Assembly (NCBI GenBank): GCA_015179025.1
Contig: WHUX01000028.1
Coordinates: forward strand, 395,226-459,225
Direction: 5' to 3'
DNA: 64,000 nt
Source: Terfezia claveryi
Lineage: Eukaryota > Ascomycota > Pezizomycetes > Pezizales > Pezizaceae
Shown: piece after piece, positions 10,426-23,600 of the stretch
Layout of the letters: every line of letters starts with the position of its first letter
How positions within the stretch are numbered: the first letter of the stretch is position 1
The notes under the pieces: generated by a model
What the model was told of the DNA's origin: nothing
The model's input: the letters and a program-made list of their open reading frames with translations, nothing else
Databases searched by the model: none
Translations under genes and position numbers: made by a program

Positions 10426-13008
10426 ACATACAAATATCGGGACGAGGCCCCGTGCTGTCATTAACGGATTGATCGATGACCCGGAGGCCTGACTGAGCCT
10501 TGACGACTAACTGAACAAATAAAAGGTGATGCTGAAAATGGACTCGGGAAAAATTTGAAACGTTACAACCGCCTCCAGATAAGAAGTTATCTCTATGTCT
10601 CCCCTTCCTTCTTTCTTATGCTAGCACCCCTAAAGTGGCAGTTGACAATGTGAGATGTGATGATAGGTATGAGATTAGGGAAGCCAAAACCCCGAATTCG
10701 CGCGCGCCGACAGTTGACAGTTGGAAAAATTGTTTACCCTGAAGATGAGGCGCATACAAAGGTTTGAGTGGCCGGTTATATGCAATAAGAAACTTGTGCC
10801 CTGCCCGAAGACGAATAGTAAAAGGCCAGACTAGTAAAAGGTGCACAGACTAGTGGCTTGTGCAAGCCAAACTAGACTAGGAACGATATAATCTTAAGGT
10901 TCCGGGTGCAACCAGACTAAGGTTCCGGAAGCAGAGGCACGAGACTTCTGGTCCCCCGTTGTTGGAATGATAAGGTTATGAGTAGCAACCTGCAACAAAT
11001 ACAGTAGATATGAAGGAACACTTCACGTGAATACGTATGCGAAAGTATGTGTGTGCGAGATGTGTACATTCGTAGATCCTATGAAGGGTGTTTCCCAATG
11101 CTCTATATATACATGAAGAGACAATAGGTATTACGTATGTATATGTTGTAGTTACGTATGCCGGTGGAGACATGTACTTCTCAACACCTGTGGAGGGCAA
11201 GATCTAGTGAGTGGGCCTGGCATTAGTTTCTATGTGAACTGCCCAACGTTCGAAAACCGGATGTACTGAATATTCCTAGTCTGGTTTGCCCGAATATTCC
11301 CATATAGTCAGTTACTATTCAAAAGTATTCAAATATACTCATACTAATTCGATCTTATTATTATTAACCTACATTCTTGGCACGAAGATTATCTACAGCT
11401 GTCCGACGCCCATGCAGCCAGTAACTACAATACGTAGCTAGGTACTTGTACTTTACCACCATTGCCACTTGCCGATGATGTGCAGCTAATGTGTAGTTAC
11501 AATACAGCTGCCAGCATTACACAGATGGGAAGGCACCTAAGGTAATAATTACGCCACTATGAATCAAAGCACTGCAGTCCGGGGATTCTAACTTGCACCA
11601 TGACCCTGCTGTTTTCCCACCCTACTCAACCACCAGTACCGGTGGACTGATTCCCAGTGGCTGGCACTCCGCGGAGAAATTCTTTCACAATCCGCTAATA
11701 TGTTCGCCTGTCCCACCTATCGACCTGCAAACGCGTGTGGTCTGATAATGGAACATGTGAGACAGCATGGGCATTTTGGAAGGCCATCATTGCATACAAA
11801 CTCTGACTGCCCAATTGAGTAATAGTCGTTGAAGCTTTTCCCAATGAGACCTCAAACAGCTTTATCTGGTGCTTATGGCTTTTATCGTTGGAAGGAATGA
11901 TTCATAATCCTGCCTCCATGGCTAATATCGAGGTTGCTCATATCACTTTGCACAACATGCATGGAGGGTCGCGTGTGGGAAAAACATGGTGCCGGGATGG
12001 GTGAAATGTATGAACCTAATGTGCTGCCTGCAGGGTTCCGCGGCCAGTAATTAAGCCTCGGGTAATCTGTTCGCTAGAACAGTTAATATGTAGGTATTAC
12101 ATGCATATAGATGTTGTTTATACAGTAAGTATACATGCATCCATACTCCGTACTGACGTCTATAGAGCTTTGCAGTGGCGAGATAGGCCATATTTGTTTT
12201 GTTGCGAATGTTGCCCAATAGGCATTTCTCGGTGAAACCTCTACAGAGGTATCCCAGTTGCGTATTTCTGGGTAACACTGTACAATTGAAGACAAAGTTT
12301 CATATGATCATGTTGGTGTCTCGTGACCTCCACTGCGGCTTGCAAGTGGCTTGCAACAGCCCCCGGTCAGCTTCCTGATCGATGGGCAAATTGACAGCAA
12401 ACCTGAGAGGCTAGCTTGCAATTTCTGATGCCCGACGTCAGAATGTCATATTGGAGCGTCCATTGGTGCGAAGGCCCGTGGGGGCGGTAAGCGGCTGGCT
12501 CTAGAATACACGTAAGTAGCGCGGGTGCGCCAGAAAGATTAGTCAGCCAAGATTGAAGCCAGTCGAGCCAAGTCCACGTGATACCACAGCAACGACACAA
12601 ATTCAGGCCGTCCGTCAATAATAGCTGAAAGGTGTTTGTTCCTCTAGCCACAGATTCGCCCCGGGACGTGCTGCAGAGCTGAGGAACCGTCGATATACTT
12701 CTCTCTCTCGTTCTTTGGTAAGTGACCTGCCCTTTCCTGGACCCTCTGGCTTCGGGCCAGAGCCACGGGCCCTTTGTCCCCGTACGCCTGGTGGCATTCT
12801 CGCCATTGTCTCAGGCTAGGCAGCAGTATCCCTACCCTCTAACAGTGCCCCGTTAGAGAGGCCCCACTATGAACTGAAATGCTCACACCTCTCAAAGCTA
12901 GAGATATTATCCACCGACTTCCCGGGCCCTCTCTGTCTGGTCGCTGCCTCGCTGCCTTGTGGGGAAACATAGTAGGAGAAAAAGCAAACACACCACGTTC
13001 CTTTAGTC

Positions 13009-14275
13009 ATGAGCACTCCCGGGGAAGATCAGCGGTAGGTACTTACGTTCCAGAGTTTCCCACTACACTACTCCCGTTCCCCGAATTCACCCCGAACTGC
13101 TTATTTTATATTTTGGCTCATGCTGTCAATCTGTTACTCGACTAAACCATATCCCTTGCAGTTGGCGAGCGCGCCGTGGAACACCCCAGCAGAATTCTCC
13201 AGGCAACTCACAGCAAAGTCAGCAAGGCCAGCAAGGCCAGCGCCGCAACCAGTCCCGTGACAGGAATTCTTATGCCCCACCTGGTGGCTACCAAACCGGA
13301 AATCGCGAAGGAGGAAATGCATGGGCCAACAGAGGTCCAGCCCAAGGACAACCGACGGCTTTGGTGGATGAGCATGTTCCTGTTAGAGGATTCAATAGCC
13401 GGGAAGTTTCTGAATATCTAAATCGAGGTACGTACATATACAGTTTCCGTTCGATCGGATGTGCGGTCTCTATGGTCCATATTTCCGGGGGTATTCTAGC
13501 CCATATTACATACTGCCAGTTGATGGAAATCTTGTGCCAAGCACATGCAGTTCAGATACCTTTTCTACACCAGAGTTCCACTATATTTTATACCCAAACT
13601 TGATTTATGCAGGTTTCGGTGACTTATATTGCTGTCGAAGCGGTACGCAAAGGGGTCCTAACTTATGATGGGCGTAATCATATATTAGGCCTCTAACAGC
13701 GGCGTGAGCACGATTGCCCGAAATTTCCTCTTTTGGGATTGTAGGAACCCCTGTTGTGCAACACGGGCTTAACGGTTAAGCAACGGGGTTTTGCGAAGAT
13801 AGCCCACGGCCCAACTGGTATATATTGTCAATTTGCGATCAATACTAGTTTTCTTAACTTTATGCTATAGAGATCTTATGAATATAAAGCTTATTACTGA
13901 CATGTTTTTATTTAACGGCGATAGGCTTTGTAGCTGCTTTAAACGCTGGGCAGAATCCATATGGAGATGAAGGTAGAGCTGCTCGTTCCTACACTCTCCT
14001 GTGCAAATTTTTTAATTGCTAACCATTCGTTTCATTTGTGCAGCACTGAAGCAAATGATCTATAAGTCACCTGAGAAAGCCTGGAAGACTACCGGAAAAG
14101 CTAGTGGCGGTCCATGGTCAAGACGTGAGTAGGACTCAGTGCAAATTGGGACATAAGGCTGGTGCGGATATTAACCTTGACTTGTGTAACAGAACACGTT
14201 ATGGCTAATGGTACTGACTTCTTGAGCCAGCTGCGGAAGGGTGTTATGGCGCTTCCTGCTGAGGAGAAGAAGTAA
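13009..14275 (+). CDS. Small conserved-looking fungal protein, five exons
   Basis: Spliced model: 13009-13034, 13162-13427, 13925-13972, 14044-14124 and 14193-14275, giving 167 residues. All junctions use GT..AG and keep frame: donors gtaggt, gtacgt, gtagag and gtgagt; acceptors ttgcag, cgatag, gtgcag and taacag. The N-terminus reads MSTPGEDQRWRARRG, followed by a Gln/Gly/Asn-rich basic segment to about residue 75. The ordered part starts HVPVRGFNSREVSEYLNRG and ends with GGPWSRQHVMANGTDFLSQL near the C-terminus. The pattern resembles a family of uncharacterised filamentous-fungal proteins, but I cannot give a function. Intron 2 (497 bases) is far longer than the others (71-127) and may hide a 30-base in-frame cassette exon at about 13614-13643. 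Confidence 0.72.
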
Positions 14276-14671
14276 TCGAAAGATTTGCCTGCTTCCACGG
14301 CTCAACCTGATTCACAGGCATGAGGGATGATCGATATTTGCCCATGATTGCATGATTGTATTGCATGATTATATTGCATGATTGTGTGTGTTTATTTGTG
14401 TGTGTGCGGTGCTATTTGGGAAGCTGTTTTAGGTACGGGGAATCTCTGCCACTTGCCGAGGGCAGAAGTGAAAGTATCATAGGGCGAGTCAACGAGTAAG
14501 GAGTCAATTTGGGGTCGCATATATCTACATCATCGGAGTTGTTTGCTTCATTAAGGTGTGCTGTTGAGGTGCTTGGCATATGTCGTAGAGCGCGGGAAAT
14601 AGTTTTTCCCGAGATATTTACGTTTCTCCCGGCCTGTAATGCTTATTCCTGAAGTTGGAAAGAACCCCACC

Positions 14672-16237
14672 ATGAACCTTCAATATCGCCATCTTGCTCG
14701 ACGCTTCGCGCTGACATCACCATGCCCCGCCAATCAGCATTTCGGGCTTGGGGCCATTCAGCGGAGAAATATCGTCGTCCTTGGGATTGAGACCTCTTGG
14801 TGAGACCTTACATGCATATGGGAGCGACACCCTGCGGCAGACATGCTGATGTTTAACAGTGATGATACCTCCGTAGCCCTTTTAGATCGCGAAACCTCAC
14901 CCTCAGACCACCCAAAGACGTCACTCATCTTCCACCAAACAATCACATCAAATAATCTCCCCACCCGTGGAATCCACCCACTTACTTCCCTTTCCTCCCA
15001 CCGCACTCATCTTGGCCCTTTGATCGGCAAGGCGCTCACTCACCTCCCCCCTGGCACCTGCAGGCCTGACCTCGTCGCAGCTACCCGAGGACCAGGAATG
15101 CGGGCATCCCTCGCTACAGGGCTGGATGTAGCGAAGGGCTTAGCTGTGGCTTGGGGAGTACCACTGATTGGGGTGAATCATATGCTTGGACATGCATTGA
15201 CTGTGCGGCTAGTCTCCGCTCTAGCTGAGGGAGGGCTGGTGGAACCCAAGTTCCCGTTTTGGAGTTTATTGGTCAGCGGTGGGCATACGCTTGTGGTGAG
15301 GAGTGAGGAGGTAATGGAGCATAGGGTGCTGTGTGAAACAGTGGATTTGGCAGTGGGGGATATGCTGGATAAGGTTGCTCGGTGTGTGGTTCCTGAGAGG
15401 ATGATACCCACGGTGGAGGAGGGGAAAGGGATAGGGGTGGTGTATGGGAGGGTACTAGAAGAGTACGCATTTCCAAAAGGGGATAGGGTTATAAGCTACG
15501 AAGGGTTCGATTACGACTACCACCCACCTGGTACAGAGGCGAGGGCGATGCAAGATAGGGATTTTAGGGAAAAATATCCTGCATGGTCGCCGCTACCAGT
15601 GCCATTCATGAGCACAGGGAACAAACATCATATTCTTGCATTCTCATTTTCTGGGATTGGGTCATTTGTGGAGAAGGCGCTGAAAAGCAATATTGATATG
15701 AGTGATGAGGAGAGGAGAGCTCTTGGGAGGCAAGCAATGCAGTGTGCATTTGAGCACTTGGCCAAGAGGGTTGTTCTTGCGCTTCGGGAGTGGGAGAAGA
15801 AGCAACCTCTAGATGATACTGGGTCTCTTCCCCCATCAGGCGAAGAGACATTAGTTCTCAGTGGTGGAGTGGCGTCGAATTCCTTTCTAAGACATTTGCT
15901 GAAGAAGTATCTCCAGAATGAGGCAGTGAAGGCGAAGCTGGTGTGCCCCCCGCCCAGCTATTGTATGGATAATGCCGCGATGATTGCATGGGCAGGTTTA
16001 GAGATTTGGGAAGGGGGCGTTGGAGTGGAAGGGGAGGAGAGATATTGTGGCAAGGAGGGTGAGAGAGGGTGGGCCACAGGGTTGGGGTGTCACCCCGTAA
16101 GGAAGTGGAGCTTGGACTCTGGTGATTTGGCAGTGGAAGTTCCCCAAGGTGACCCGGGTGAGGCGGAGGCTAGGGGAATGTTGGGTGTAGATTGTTTGGT
16201 GAGAAGGCGGGATTGGATAGGGAGAGGAGGAATATAG
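14672..16237 (+). CDS. QRI7: QRI7/OSGEPL1-type mitochondrial tRNA t6A synthase
   Basis: Two exons, 14672-14799 and 14860-16237, encode 501 residues. The intron (gtgaga..aacag) splits the conserved start of the ASKHA fold: exon 1 ends VVLGIETS and exon 2 resumes with Cys then DDTSVALL. Later landmarks are GPGMRASLATGLDVAKGLA, HMLGHA with metal-ligand histidines, SGGHT, LSGGVASN and DNAAMIAWAG. The family transfers threonylcarbamoyl to A37 of ANN-decoding tRNAs. The Arg-rich, acid-poor N-terminus before VVLGIE (LARRFAL, QRRN) looks like a mitochondrial presequence, which favours QRI7 over cytosolic Kae1. The first ATG, in a cccaccATG context, was chosen. Residues about 230-280 and the C-terminal 60 residues are longer than in bacterial TsaD. 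Confidence 0.92.
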
Positions 16238-19200
16238 AGTGAACAGAACGGGAGTGGCCTCATCACATGTGTTTTGTATATCCCCTGTAAGATATGAATT
16301 TTATTGGCTACAGTACAATGTATATATGTATATGTGTTTTGTACATATATAATACTCTTGACTGTGAGACTCTCTGACGCCTCCTCATTGGCCAGATCCG
16401 GAAACAGCCTGGCTTCCCTTCGAACAATCATTTTTCCGTAGCACCTCCTCGGAACCCACCCTCCAAATTCTCAAGCCATATTTTTTTGGACAGTGACGCA
16501 TATGCATTTGCCCCCCAAAATTACATAGGGTATGTTATGTACCTGGCCAAGATAGGTAGATAGGCCCCATGCCCAAACCAGAGGCAACGGTCAAATTGTG
16601 TGCTCCGAATATTTTTCAACAGGGGTTTATCTCGAGTTATCAGAGAGACAAAACCCCATTATTACGCTTACTTACTGCATACGCCACGCCCCTATATATA
16701 TACTTAATATTATACCTATGTTTCCCCAGCGTCGACAGGGGTGCTGTTCTGGGACGCATGCAGAGTAGATTTTCCTGTGTAGACCTGGGAAAGGCAAAGC
16801 CTGAGAATCATGTGGCGTACCTAATAGGGGAAGAAAGGGAATGTTACCGTAATTGAAATCGATTTCAGAATCGCCACGCGATCTACAGTTCAACATTAAT
16901 GACAGAACAAAGCTCTGCAAGCCTTTCCATGTACTATATATATGTATGTAAAGTGCAGGTATGTATATAAATAAAAGTTGTTTCAAGCACCCCCCATCAC
17001 TCCCTAGAACCATCCCCCCTTCTCCTACTACAGTAGGTAATTGACTAATGCAAGCGTCATGTCCTGGGCGAACAAAGTAACGGGCTAAGCCGCTGTCTCA
17101 GCTGGTGTGGCCTGATCTGACGGTCCTTCTCGCCGTTAAAAACTAAAATAGCTACGTAACTAGCTAAGATGCGCTGCTTTATTGGTGGTGTCTGCTAGTG
17201 AATGCAATCGTTACAAGCGTTGGCCTGATGTGAGGTGAGGGTTGCATATCCCGGGACTTTCATATTGTATCGATATCATGGGCACCATGAAAGGGAACCA
17301 TTCTTGGCCCCCTATAGTATCAACGAGCCTAGATTTACTACAGCTATAGGATTAGATATGAGGAAAAAAATAAGAATAGTAAAAACGTTGCGGTTGTGGG
17401 AAAGCTCGAGAAGTTTATTAGTAATACAGTACAATCTGACGGTCGTACGAGTGGCTAAGTAACTGCATATATATATATATATATTTATGGCAATTGATAT
17501 GATATCAAGCGGCAAGCAGCCCCAACGATTTACCTTGTGTAACCGCCCCATAAAACCCAGCTGAGTTCGAACCGCTTGAGCTTCGCCATAACCGGCTAGG
17601 AGCGTTGTATCCCCCCAACTTTGGCATGCAGCTGCTACATCCTTTCGCACAGCAATTGCCCCAGGGTACCATTTTGGAAGAAGTGCGGTAGTGATCGTGA
17701 GCTGCAGCTGCTCGTTCGAAATGAATTTTTGGTAAGCTGTCATATACCTAGATCAAGATCTTCGCCAATTTCACCTATTTTTCTCATGCATTTCACGGCC
17801 CCCGTTTGGGGTGAGTGAGACGGTGGGGAGCCCCCACCAACGACTGCCGGTTGTGCTCCTCGACCTGCATTGCGTGTCTGGTACAGTAGACAAAGATTTT
17901 CATTTGTCACCGCCATGTTTGTGTCAGGTGAACGTAGGCCACGAGGCGTTGCAAGCCAGTGTGAGGTTATAAAGGAGTTCTCAGGACATGCTGCGGCCAG
18001 ATACGAAAGAGAAGCATAAATCTCAAGCAGGTAAGGGTAGACCGGGTGATGAACACACAGTTGTGTAACGTAACAAGTTGGGTAAAATTCTTGGTCCATC
18101 CTGACCAAAAAGGATGTTGCCTGCAAGCCTCTCAGGGTGCTTGTGACTGATTTGTCTGCCATTCACCCCCACGAGACGAACCTGCACTCTAAAGTGTCGA
18201 CCACGGCTGGGTTAGGATGCCGGAAATCTCGCGGCAGAGCAGAATACCCAAGTCCGTTGCACAGCCCAAAATGTAACTAGACAAAGTCACCTGACGGGCC
18301 GGGGATCTTTGCGATCTCGAGAGGATTGCAGACAAAAGTAATAATGGTGTCGAGTGGTGCTGGCTGTTGGCGGCTCTATATTCATGGGTACTCTTGGTCG
18401 TCTAAGCAGATTACTCTTGTACGAGATTCCCCGGATTCGGTCAGCGAATGTGTGACAACACAAGAAAAGTTATATATATCACCGCAACCTAGCGCGGTAA
18501 ATTGTAGTCGTAGAACGCATATGCACCACCACCATTGCAGTCGGTAGGCACATACATGGGGTTCAACGGTATTCCCCCGTCCTGGCGGTGGCTGGCTATA
18601 GCGCAACCAAATGGGTACCCCGCACGCGTTGCACAGTGATTAAATGAACAGCCCCATTTCCCCACGTGCATCAACGATGAGCGCCAGAAGGCGGGTCTGA
18701 AGAGTACCGGCAAAGAAAACGAAAGCTCACTCAGTGAGAGCAAAATGCTTGTGGCCATTTCTCCAGAGAACTGAAAACTATAGACTTTTTAGCCTAGTGC
18801 TGTGATAGATCTTCGATGCAGAACAGTGATGCTAGGAAGATACTTGCGTGGAAGTGGCACTGGAAAGAGCAAATGCCATAGTACTGCAGAAAGACCAGGT
18901 AGCAATACAGTTGAGGAAAAACACATTTAACAAATGAAAGGGATAAATACAGAGTATGTGATAGGTGACATGAAAATGATGTTCCCCACAGGTCAATCCA
19001 CCGCTCCATCCAGAGGCTGGCTTAGCATCACGCTAAATATCTGCCACCCCTCTCTACTCCATGAACGCACCGTACCGCACTTAACATGTTGAAAAGTTAT
19101 AGATCCCGACTAAAGACAAGACTGAAAGTAACCTGAACCCCTGGTAAGTGTGCACAAAAACGACAAACAGAAAAACAAAAGAAAGGAGGCCGAAATATAG

Positions 19201-19647
19201 GAGGGAAAAGAAACAAGAGGTAAATGGGATATTTTTCGAATACTGTACTGAAACTGAAAGGTATACGAGTAATAAGGAAAAAGAAGGTTTTCAGGATCAT
19301 GTGCATAGACATGAGGAACTTAGATAGTTGTTACCAGCCACCATTCCCCTAGGGGGCATGGCTTCTGATATAGACTTATCGCTGGAAATGCCTAAACCAA
19401 AAAAGCTTGAATAAAAATATAAAAAATCACCGAGCAAAAAACACCGCCGTATTCCCAAATAATGCCATCGCCCAATTACCTGAAAAACCATAGAACCCAT
19501 GAAACCCCAAAGACGCATTACAATGACCAACCAGAAACGATAAGAAGAGACTGCAATGACAAAGAGACCCAAAAGAAATTCACTAAATGCTAAGCAGTAG
19601 CATCTGGCGATGGTGCGTACACGAGAAAAGCATAAGTAGGAATCTGT
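16238..19647. other. Intergenic region between QRI7 and flbD
   Basis: About 3.4 kb between two 3' ends. Two adjoining minus-strand frames at 17740-18162 (140 aa) and 17312-17743 (143 aa), overlapping at an ATGA, have a fairly protein-like composition, but I recognise no domain and they are not called as a gene. AT dinucleotide runs occur near 17467-17485. The segment 18760-19640 could contain the 3' untranslated region of flbD. Confidence 0.45.
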
Positions 19648-20610
19648 TTAAATGCAGATATTCGCCAGATTCATTCGACTGTCTTTCCGACGGGATTCGG
19701 AGCGTACAGTCTTAGCATCAAAGAGGCTCGTGGGGGGTGGCGCAGGCTTGCTTCGAAGGAAACCATATGGTGCTGAAGAGGATTCTTTGGTTTCGACAGG
19801 CTTTCGCAGTGCACTCGTCGAGAACCTTGAACGCTCGATAGCATGTTGAAATCCAAATGTGCTGCTGCTGGAACTGGGCCCAGGCCTGAACTCGGGAAGA
19901 CTCTGTGCTGACCTGGCTGGCAGGGCTGCGAGACTCTGCATTCGGGAATCATGGCGACCTATCAGAGGCGGCAGCGTCAGAGAACTGCTATTCCCAGGGG
20001 AAGTTGGAAGTCTAGGAGAAGACAGTGAAAGTGTGGAAGTTGAATCTGAAATGAGGGAGGGGGTCTGTCCTCCGGAGCTTCTTGCGAATTCAGAGTGAAT
20101 GGAAGGAGAAAGTAGTGGATCATCCCGTGGAATCAATGTTGAGTTAATGGGAGGGAGTGATGCAAAGGTATTTGGCGAAGAGGGAACGGAGACAACGTAT
20201 GGCGTTTGGGGAGTCTCATCAAGTTCATCAATTGCGTCAATCCCATCGCCCTCATCATGTGAATCGCCCCGTTGCCTGAGGCACAGCCTGCGCCTTCTAT
20301 TCATCCCACCATTCCACCAGTTTTTCACAGCATTATCACTACGGCCATGTAGTCTCCTAGCAATCTCAGCCCAACGCTTCCCCATTTCCCCAACCAACTT
20401 CTCGATTACGACACCCTCCTCTGGGGTAATCGGCTCATGATTGAGAGTAGGTTTAAGGTTTTGGTGGTATCGCTCTCGGCATTGTTTCGGGGATCGCGAA
20501 CCCACAAGTTGTGAGATTCGGACCCAATTGTGTGGCCCATGAAGTTGAACAAGTTGAAGGAGATTTGCATCCTCTTGCTGGGACCAAGGTCCTCTCCTAT
20601 GTTGAACCAT
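19648..20610 (-). CDS. flbD: R2R3 Myb regulator, FlbD-like
   Basis: An intronless frame of 320 residues. Two Myb repeats fill the N-terminus: R2 from HRRGPWSQQEDANLLQLV to CRERYHQNLKP (about 4-53), and R3 from ITPEEGVVIEKLVGEMGKRW to DNAVKNWWNGGMNRRRR (about 61-107). The stretches NWVRIS, RSPKQCRERYHQNLKP and SDNAVKNWWNG are hallmark FlbD sequence. In Aspergillus, FlbD is a nuclear activator of asexual sporulation, acting upstream of brlA with FlbB. The rest is a Ser/Pro-rich, probably disordered tail, as usual for the family, and the length is close to the Aspergillus protein. The start codon sits six codons before GPW. The role in this organism is inferred. Confidence 0.9.
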   Translation of the reverse strand: MVQHRRGPWSQQEDANLLQLVQLHGPHNWVRISQLVGSRSPKQCRERYHQNLKPTLNHEPITPEEGVVIEKLVGEMGKRWAEIARRLHGRSDNAVKNWWNGGMNRRRRLCLRQRGDSHDEGDGIDAIDELDETPQTPYVVSVPSSPNTFASLPPINSTLIPRDDPLLSPSIHSEFARSSGGQTPSLISDSTSTLSLSSPRLPTSPGNSSSLTLPPLIGRHDSRMQSLAALPARSAQSLPEFRPGPSSSSSTFGFQHAIERSRFSTSALRKPVETKESSSAPYGFLRSKPAPPPTSLFDAKTVRSESRRKDSRMNLANICI

Positions 20611-23600
20611 ACTGGCGTATTGATCGAACGAAGCAATCGAATGGAGAGACAGCGTTGAAACCTGATGAGCCAGAGGTTAGTTCTCTTGCCCCTCTCTATG
20701 CAATGGAACGCACTCATGCCTTATTTGATTCGGAGAGGAACTGTGGTTAACAGGGGGGAAATTGCCCCAAGGAGGATGGCTCGGTCCACCCAAGATCTCG
20801 TGTAATATTCTTACAAGGAATGAGAGGTTGTAAGCAGTAAATATATGGGGAAAACAGAACCCAATCTTATTCAACCAATATCGGAGAGTGGGGTACTTCC
20901 GTGCAAAGGCTTGTACGGCTCCGGGTGTCTGGAGAAAGCGACGTGTGTGGTGATAAAGAAACAAGAGTCAACTTTTTTGTGGGCAGATAAACAGATGTTG
21001 ATCCTGAGGGTCCTCCGCCTTTTATTTATTTTTCACGCTTCCGATGCAACGACGAGCCCGATAGAGTGGATCGAGAACCAGTGATATTTGGTGTGCTTGT
21101 GCAGAAGGCTTGTTGGTGGTGGTGGTGGATGGTTAATATTAATGTAACGCAAGAATCCAAATCCCAAATCCCACCAACAAAGAAAGTGGGTGAGTCCAAG
21201 CTTATATGCAGCAAGCAGCAGACAGGTGCGACGTGGATTTGTCGCGGTCTCCGCTGGGGGGGGGGCGGTGGCAGGCAGGGAGGTGGTGTGGGTGCTACTT
21301 ACCGGTACTCCAGAGTATCTTACGGCCTAGATCAATGGATGATTTGCAACAGGGGGGATGGAGGAAGAGTCGATATATCGATGGGGAGAAAAGGGGGGGA
21401 AATGCTTGAGTCAAGGAAGCAACAATTTAATTCAGTTCGGCGGGCAGCAGCAGCGTTTTGTGGTTACTTTACCCCTGGGGATGCCGGGGCAGCACAGCAG
21501 ATCTACAGCGGACATTTGCAACCCTCCATGCAAGCAACTTACTGTCTGGAGCAAAGCGAGGGAATCGTGAATGCTGGCAGGGCATGAGTGCGAACGGGCT
21601 TTGTCACAAGCGATATCCTGTCCTAAACGTCTGGGGTTACCATTAAATCCAACCAGTCGGCGACAGGAAGCTGTGCCGGCTTCTTTTGGGATTTAGTTTG
21701 CTTAGATCGATGAATCTCGTTTGGTAGCTCTTCAGCACCATTGTGCATACATTAGGTATGTACTATCGCGCCGTTTGCTGTTGTTTCCGGTCTAAAGCAG
21801 CCGTTGTGGCATTTTGCCGTTAGGCTAACGCAGGCAGGTGGGCAATTTGCCAGTAATTTCTGTGCCAGAGGTGCGGAGTTCCCGTTGACAGAGCCTCCAG
21901 AGCCAGCAGGAAGGCGACAGCCGTGAATGGAACGTCCCTTTTGGCACCGATAATTTGTAAAACACATCACTACCAGGTTAAAGATTTAAGAATGTCAGAG
22001 CTGCATTTTGCTTCTGAATGCTACGAATTAGTGGAATTACCGGTAGATAAAAGGCTTAATACCAACATCAGAGGGGGTGAGATGATGGTCGACGGTAGGT
22101 ACTAGTTTTTCTTGCCTTTAAGCCTAGGGTCAGAAAAGGGAGTGACTTACACCAAAGGAATTGGTCACCCTAACAATGGTAATGATTGACACAATGTCTC
22201 AATGGCAGCACTTGGCTCCCCCCTCTCTTCGTTGTGTTGGCCTGCCGAGCCTTATCCACCATCCACGTGCATAAGGTCGGTCGGATCACCCCTGGATTTT
22301 TTGTGTTATCAAATAACGGCCTGTAAATGTTCCGCAGCCTAGGAAAACCTGTACCGGTAAGTGGATGAGCAAAACAACTAATTACGGCAAAGAATTGGTG
22401 GTGGCTTCCCCTTAACGTAGTCTGTTGCATGCCCTTAACGATCCTCTACCATCTGCAAACGAGAGAGGGTGGGCGAGGGTAGTCTACTCGTGGGTAGAGT
22501 ATCCATTAGTGCAGGAGCCCGACAGCCTGGCTCACTTCCATCCAAATCTTAAGCTGCCGCGCTTTTCCTCAAACTAATTAGCGTGCACATCATGGCAATG
22601 AAATTAGAAACATTTTCCGGCATGATGATAACGTGCTGGTAATGGGTCTTCACTGACTCGCTCTTTGGGGAGAGGTACACGTCTCCACCAGCCGCAACCT
22701 TTGGGTACTTGATAACAGGTGATCCATAAGCTAACATTCCCTAGAATATCCGTACCGGTACCTATGTCATTTCCCATGATCTTTGTGTCCAATCCTTGTA
22801 TGAGAATCCTGCGGAATGAAGAATCCCCCAATGCCAATGTGCAGGGTCATATACCATATGAACTTGGGCCCTGCTCTTTTTTTACCAGGAATCAAGTTAC
22901 ACTGCCCACCCACTGCTCATCCTTCCGTACCTCCAGGAAATACCGGAACACCCCCCAACCAAACTAAGTTATTGTGGGACGCTTCCAAAACAGTACAAGC
23001 AAAAGTATCGCCTTCCATACCACTTTCTTCTCTGGGAGGTTGTGCCAACCAGACTACCACTTTCTTGGGAATTGATAGCCTGCCATAAGCTTAGGCTCGT
23101 ATCGCAGATATGATACAACCGTAAGTTTCTTTTAAGCTAGATATAAGCGTAGCCTTACAGCAAAGCACAGACACATTGGTGTCCAAAACTTGGGTGCTGC
23201 AATCTTCGCTAAGATAGTGACTGCATAGACAATTTCTGATTGTAGCTAGGCTTTAGCTACTAATGTTGGAGGCAAAGCTTGCATAGTTGCAAGGGTTGCA
23301 AAAGGGAAGGGTTGCAACAGTTCTTGCTCTAATCAACCAGACTAGCTCTGATCATGCCCTTGTCAGTAATGCCAGGTGGTTCGTAAAAGTAACCTAGGTA
23401 TCGTTAGCTATTTGCCACTTTATGTTTCCAGCAAGTATGTACATATGTTCTAAGATGCTACAACCGTAACGCCATGAGGCTAGCCTCATCTGCTCCTCTG
23501 GTTTCAGTTCTATTCATTACCCATTGCAGCTTGTGGCCAGCCACGTAGATGTGAATTGGATAGCAAGACAGCTCGCCGGATCGTGCACATGGAATTTGCA

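Larger units (their letters stand above)
8655..13008. other. Intergenic region with scattered repeat fragments
   Basis: About 4.3 kb with no supported gene. It holds an inverted repeat at 9656-9705, a SINE-like fragment at 10268-10425, and TIR-like motifs at 10909-10919 (CAACCAGACTA) and 11277-11291 (TAGTCTGGTTTGCCC). A variant of the SINE hairpin, gccccgttagagaggcccc, is at 12847-12865. The left edge should contain the SANT-like gene promoter and the right edge that of the gene at 13009. Confidence 0.55.

Noticed and set aside
12615..12806. Basic 63-codon minus-strand frame starting MARMPPGVRGQRARG, divergent from the gene at 13009
   Set aside because: The composition looks protein-like and a shared promoter is possible, but there is no recognised motif, no convincing splice partner and no second conserved exon.
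17560..17590. gagttcgaaccgc resembling a tRNA B box
   Set aside because: No matching A box, acceptor stem or anticodon arm could be found at tRNA distance.
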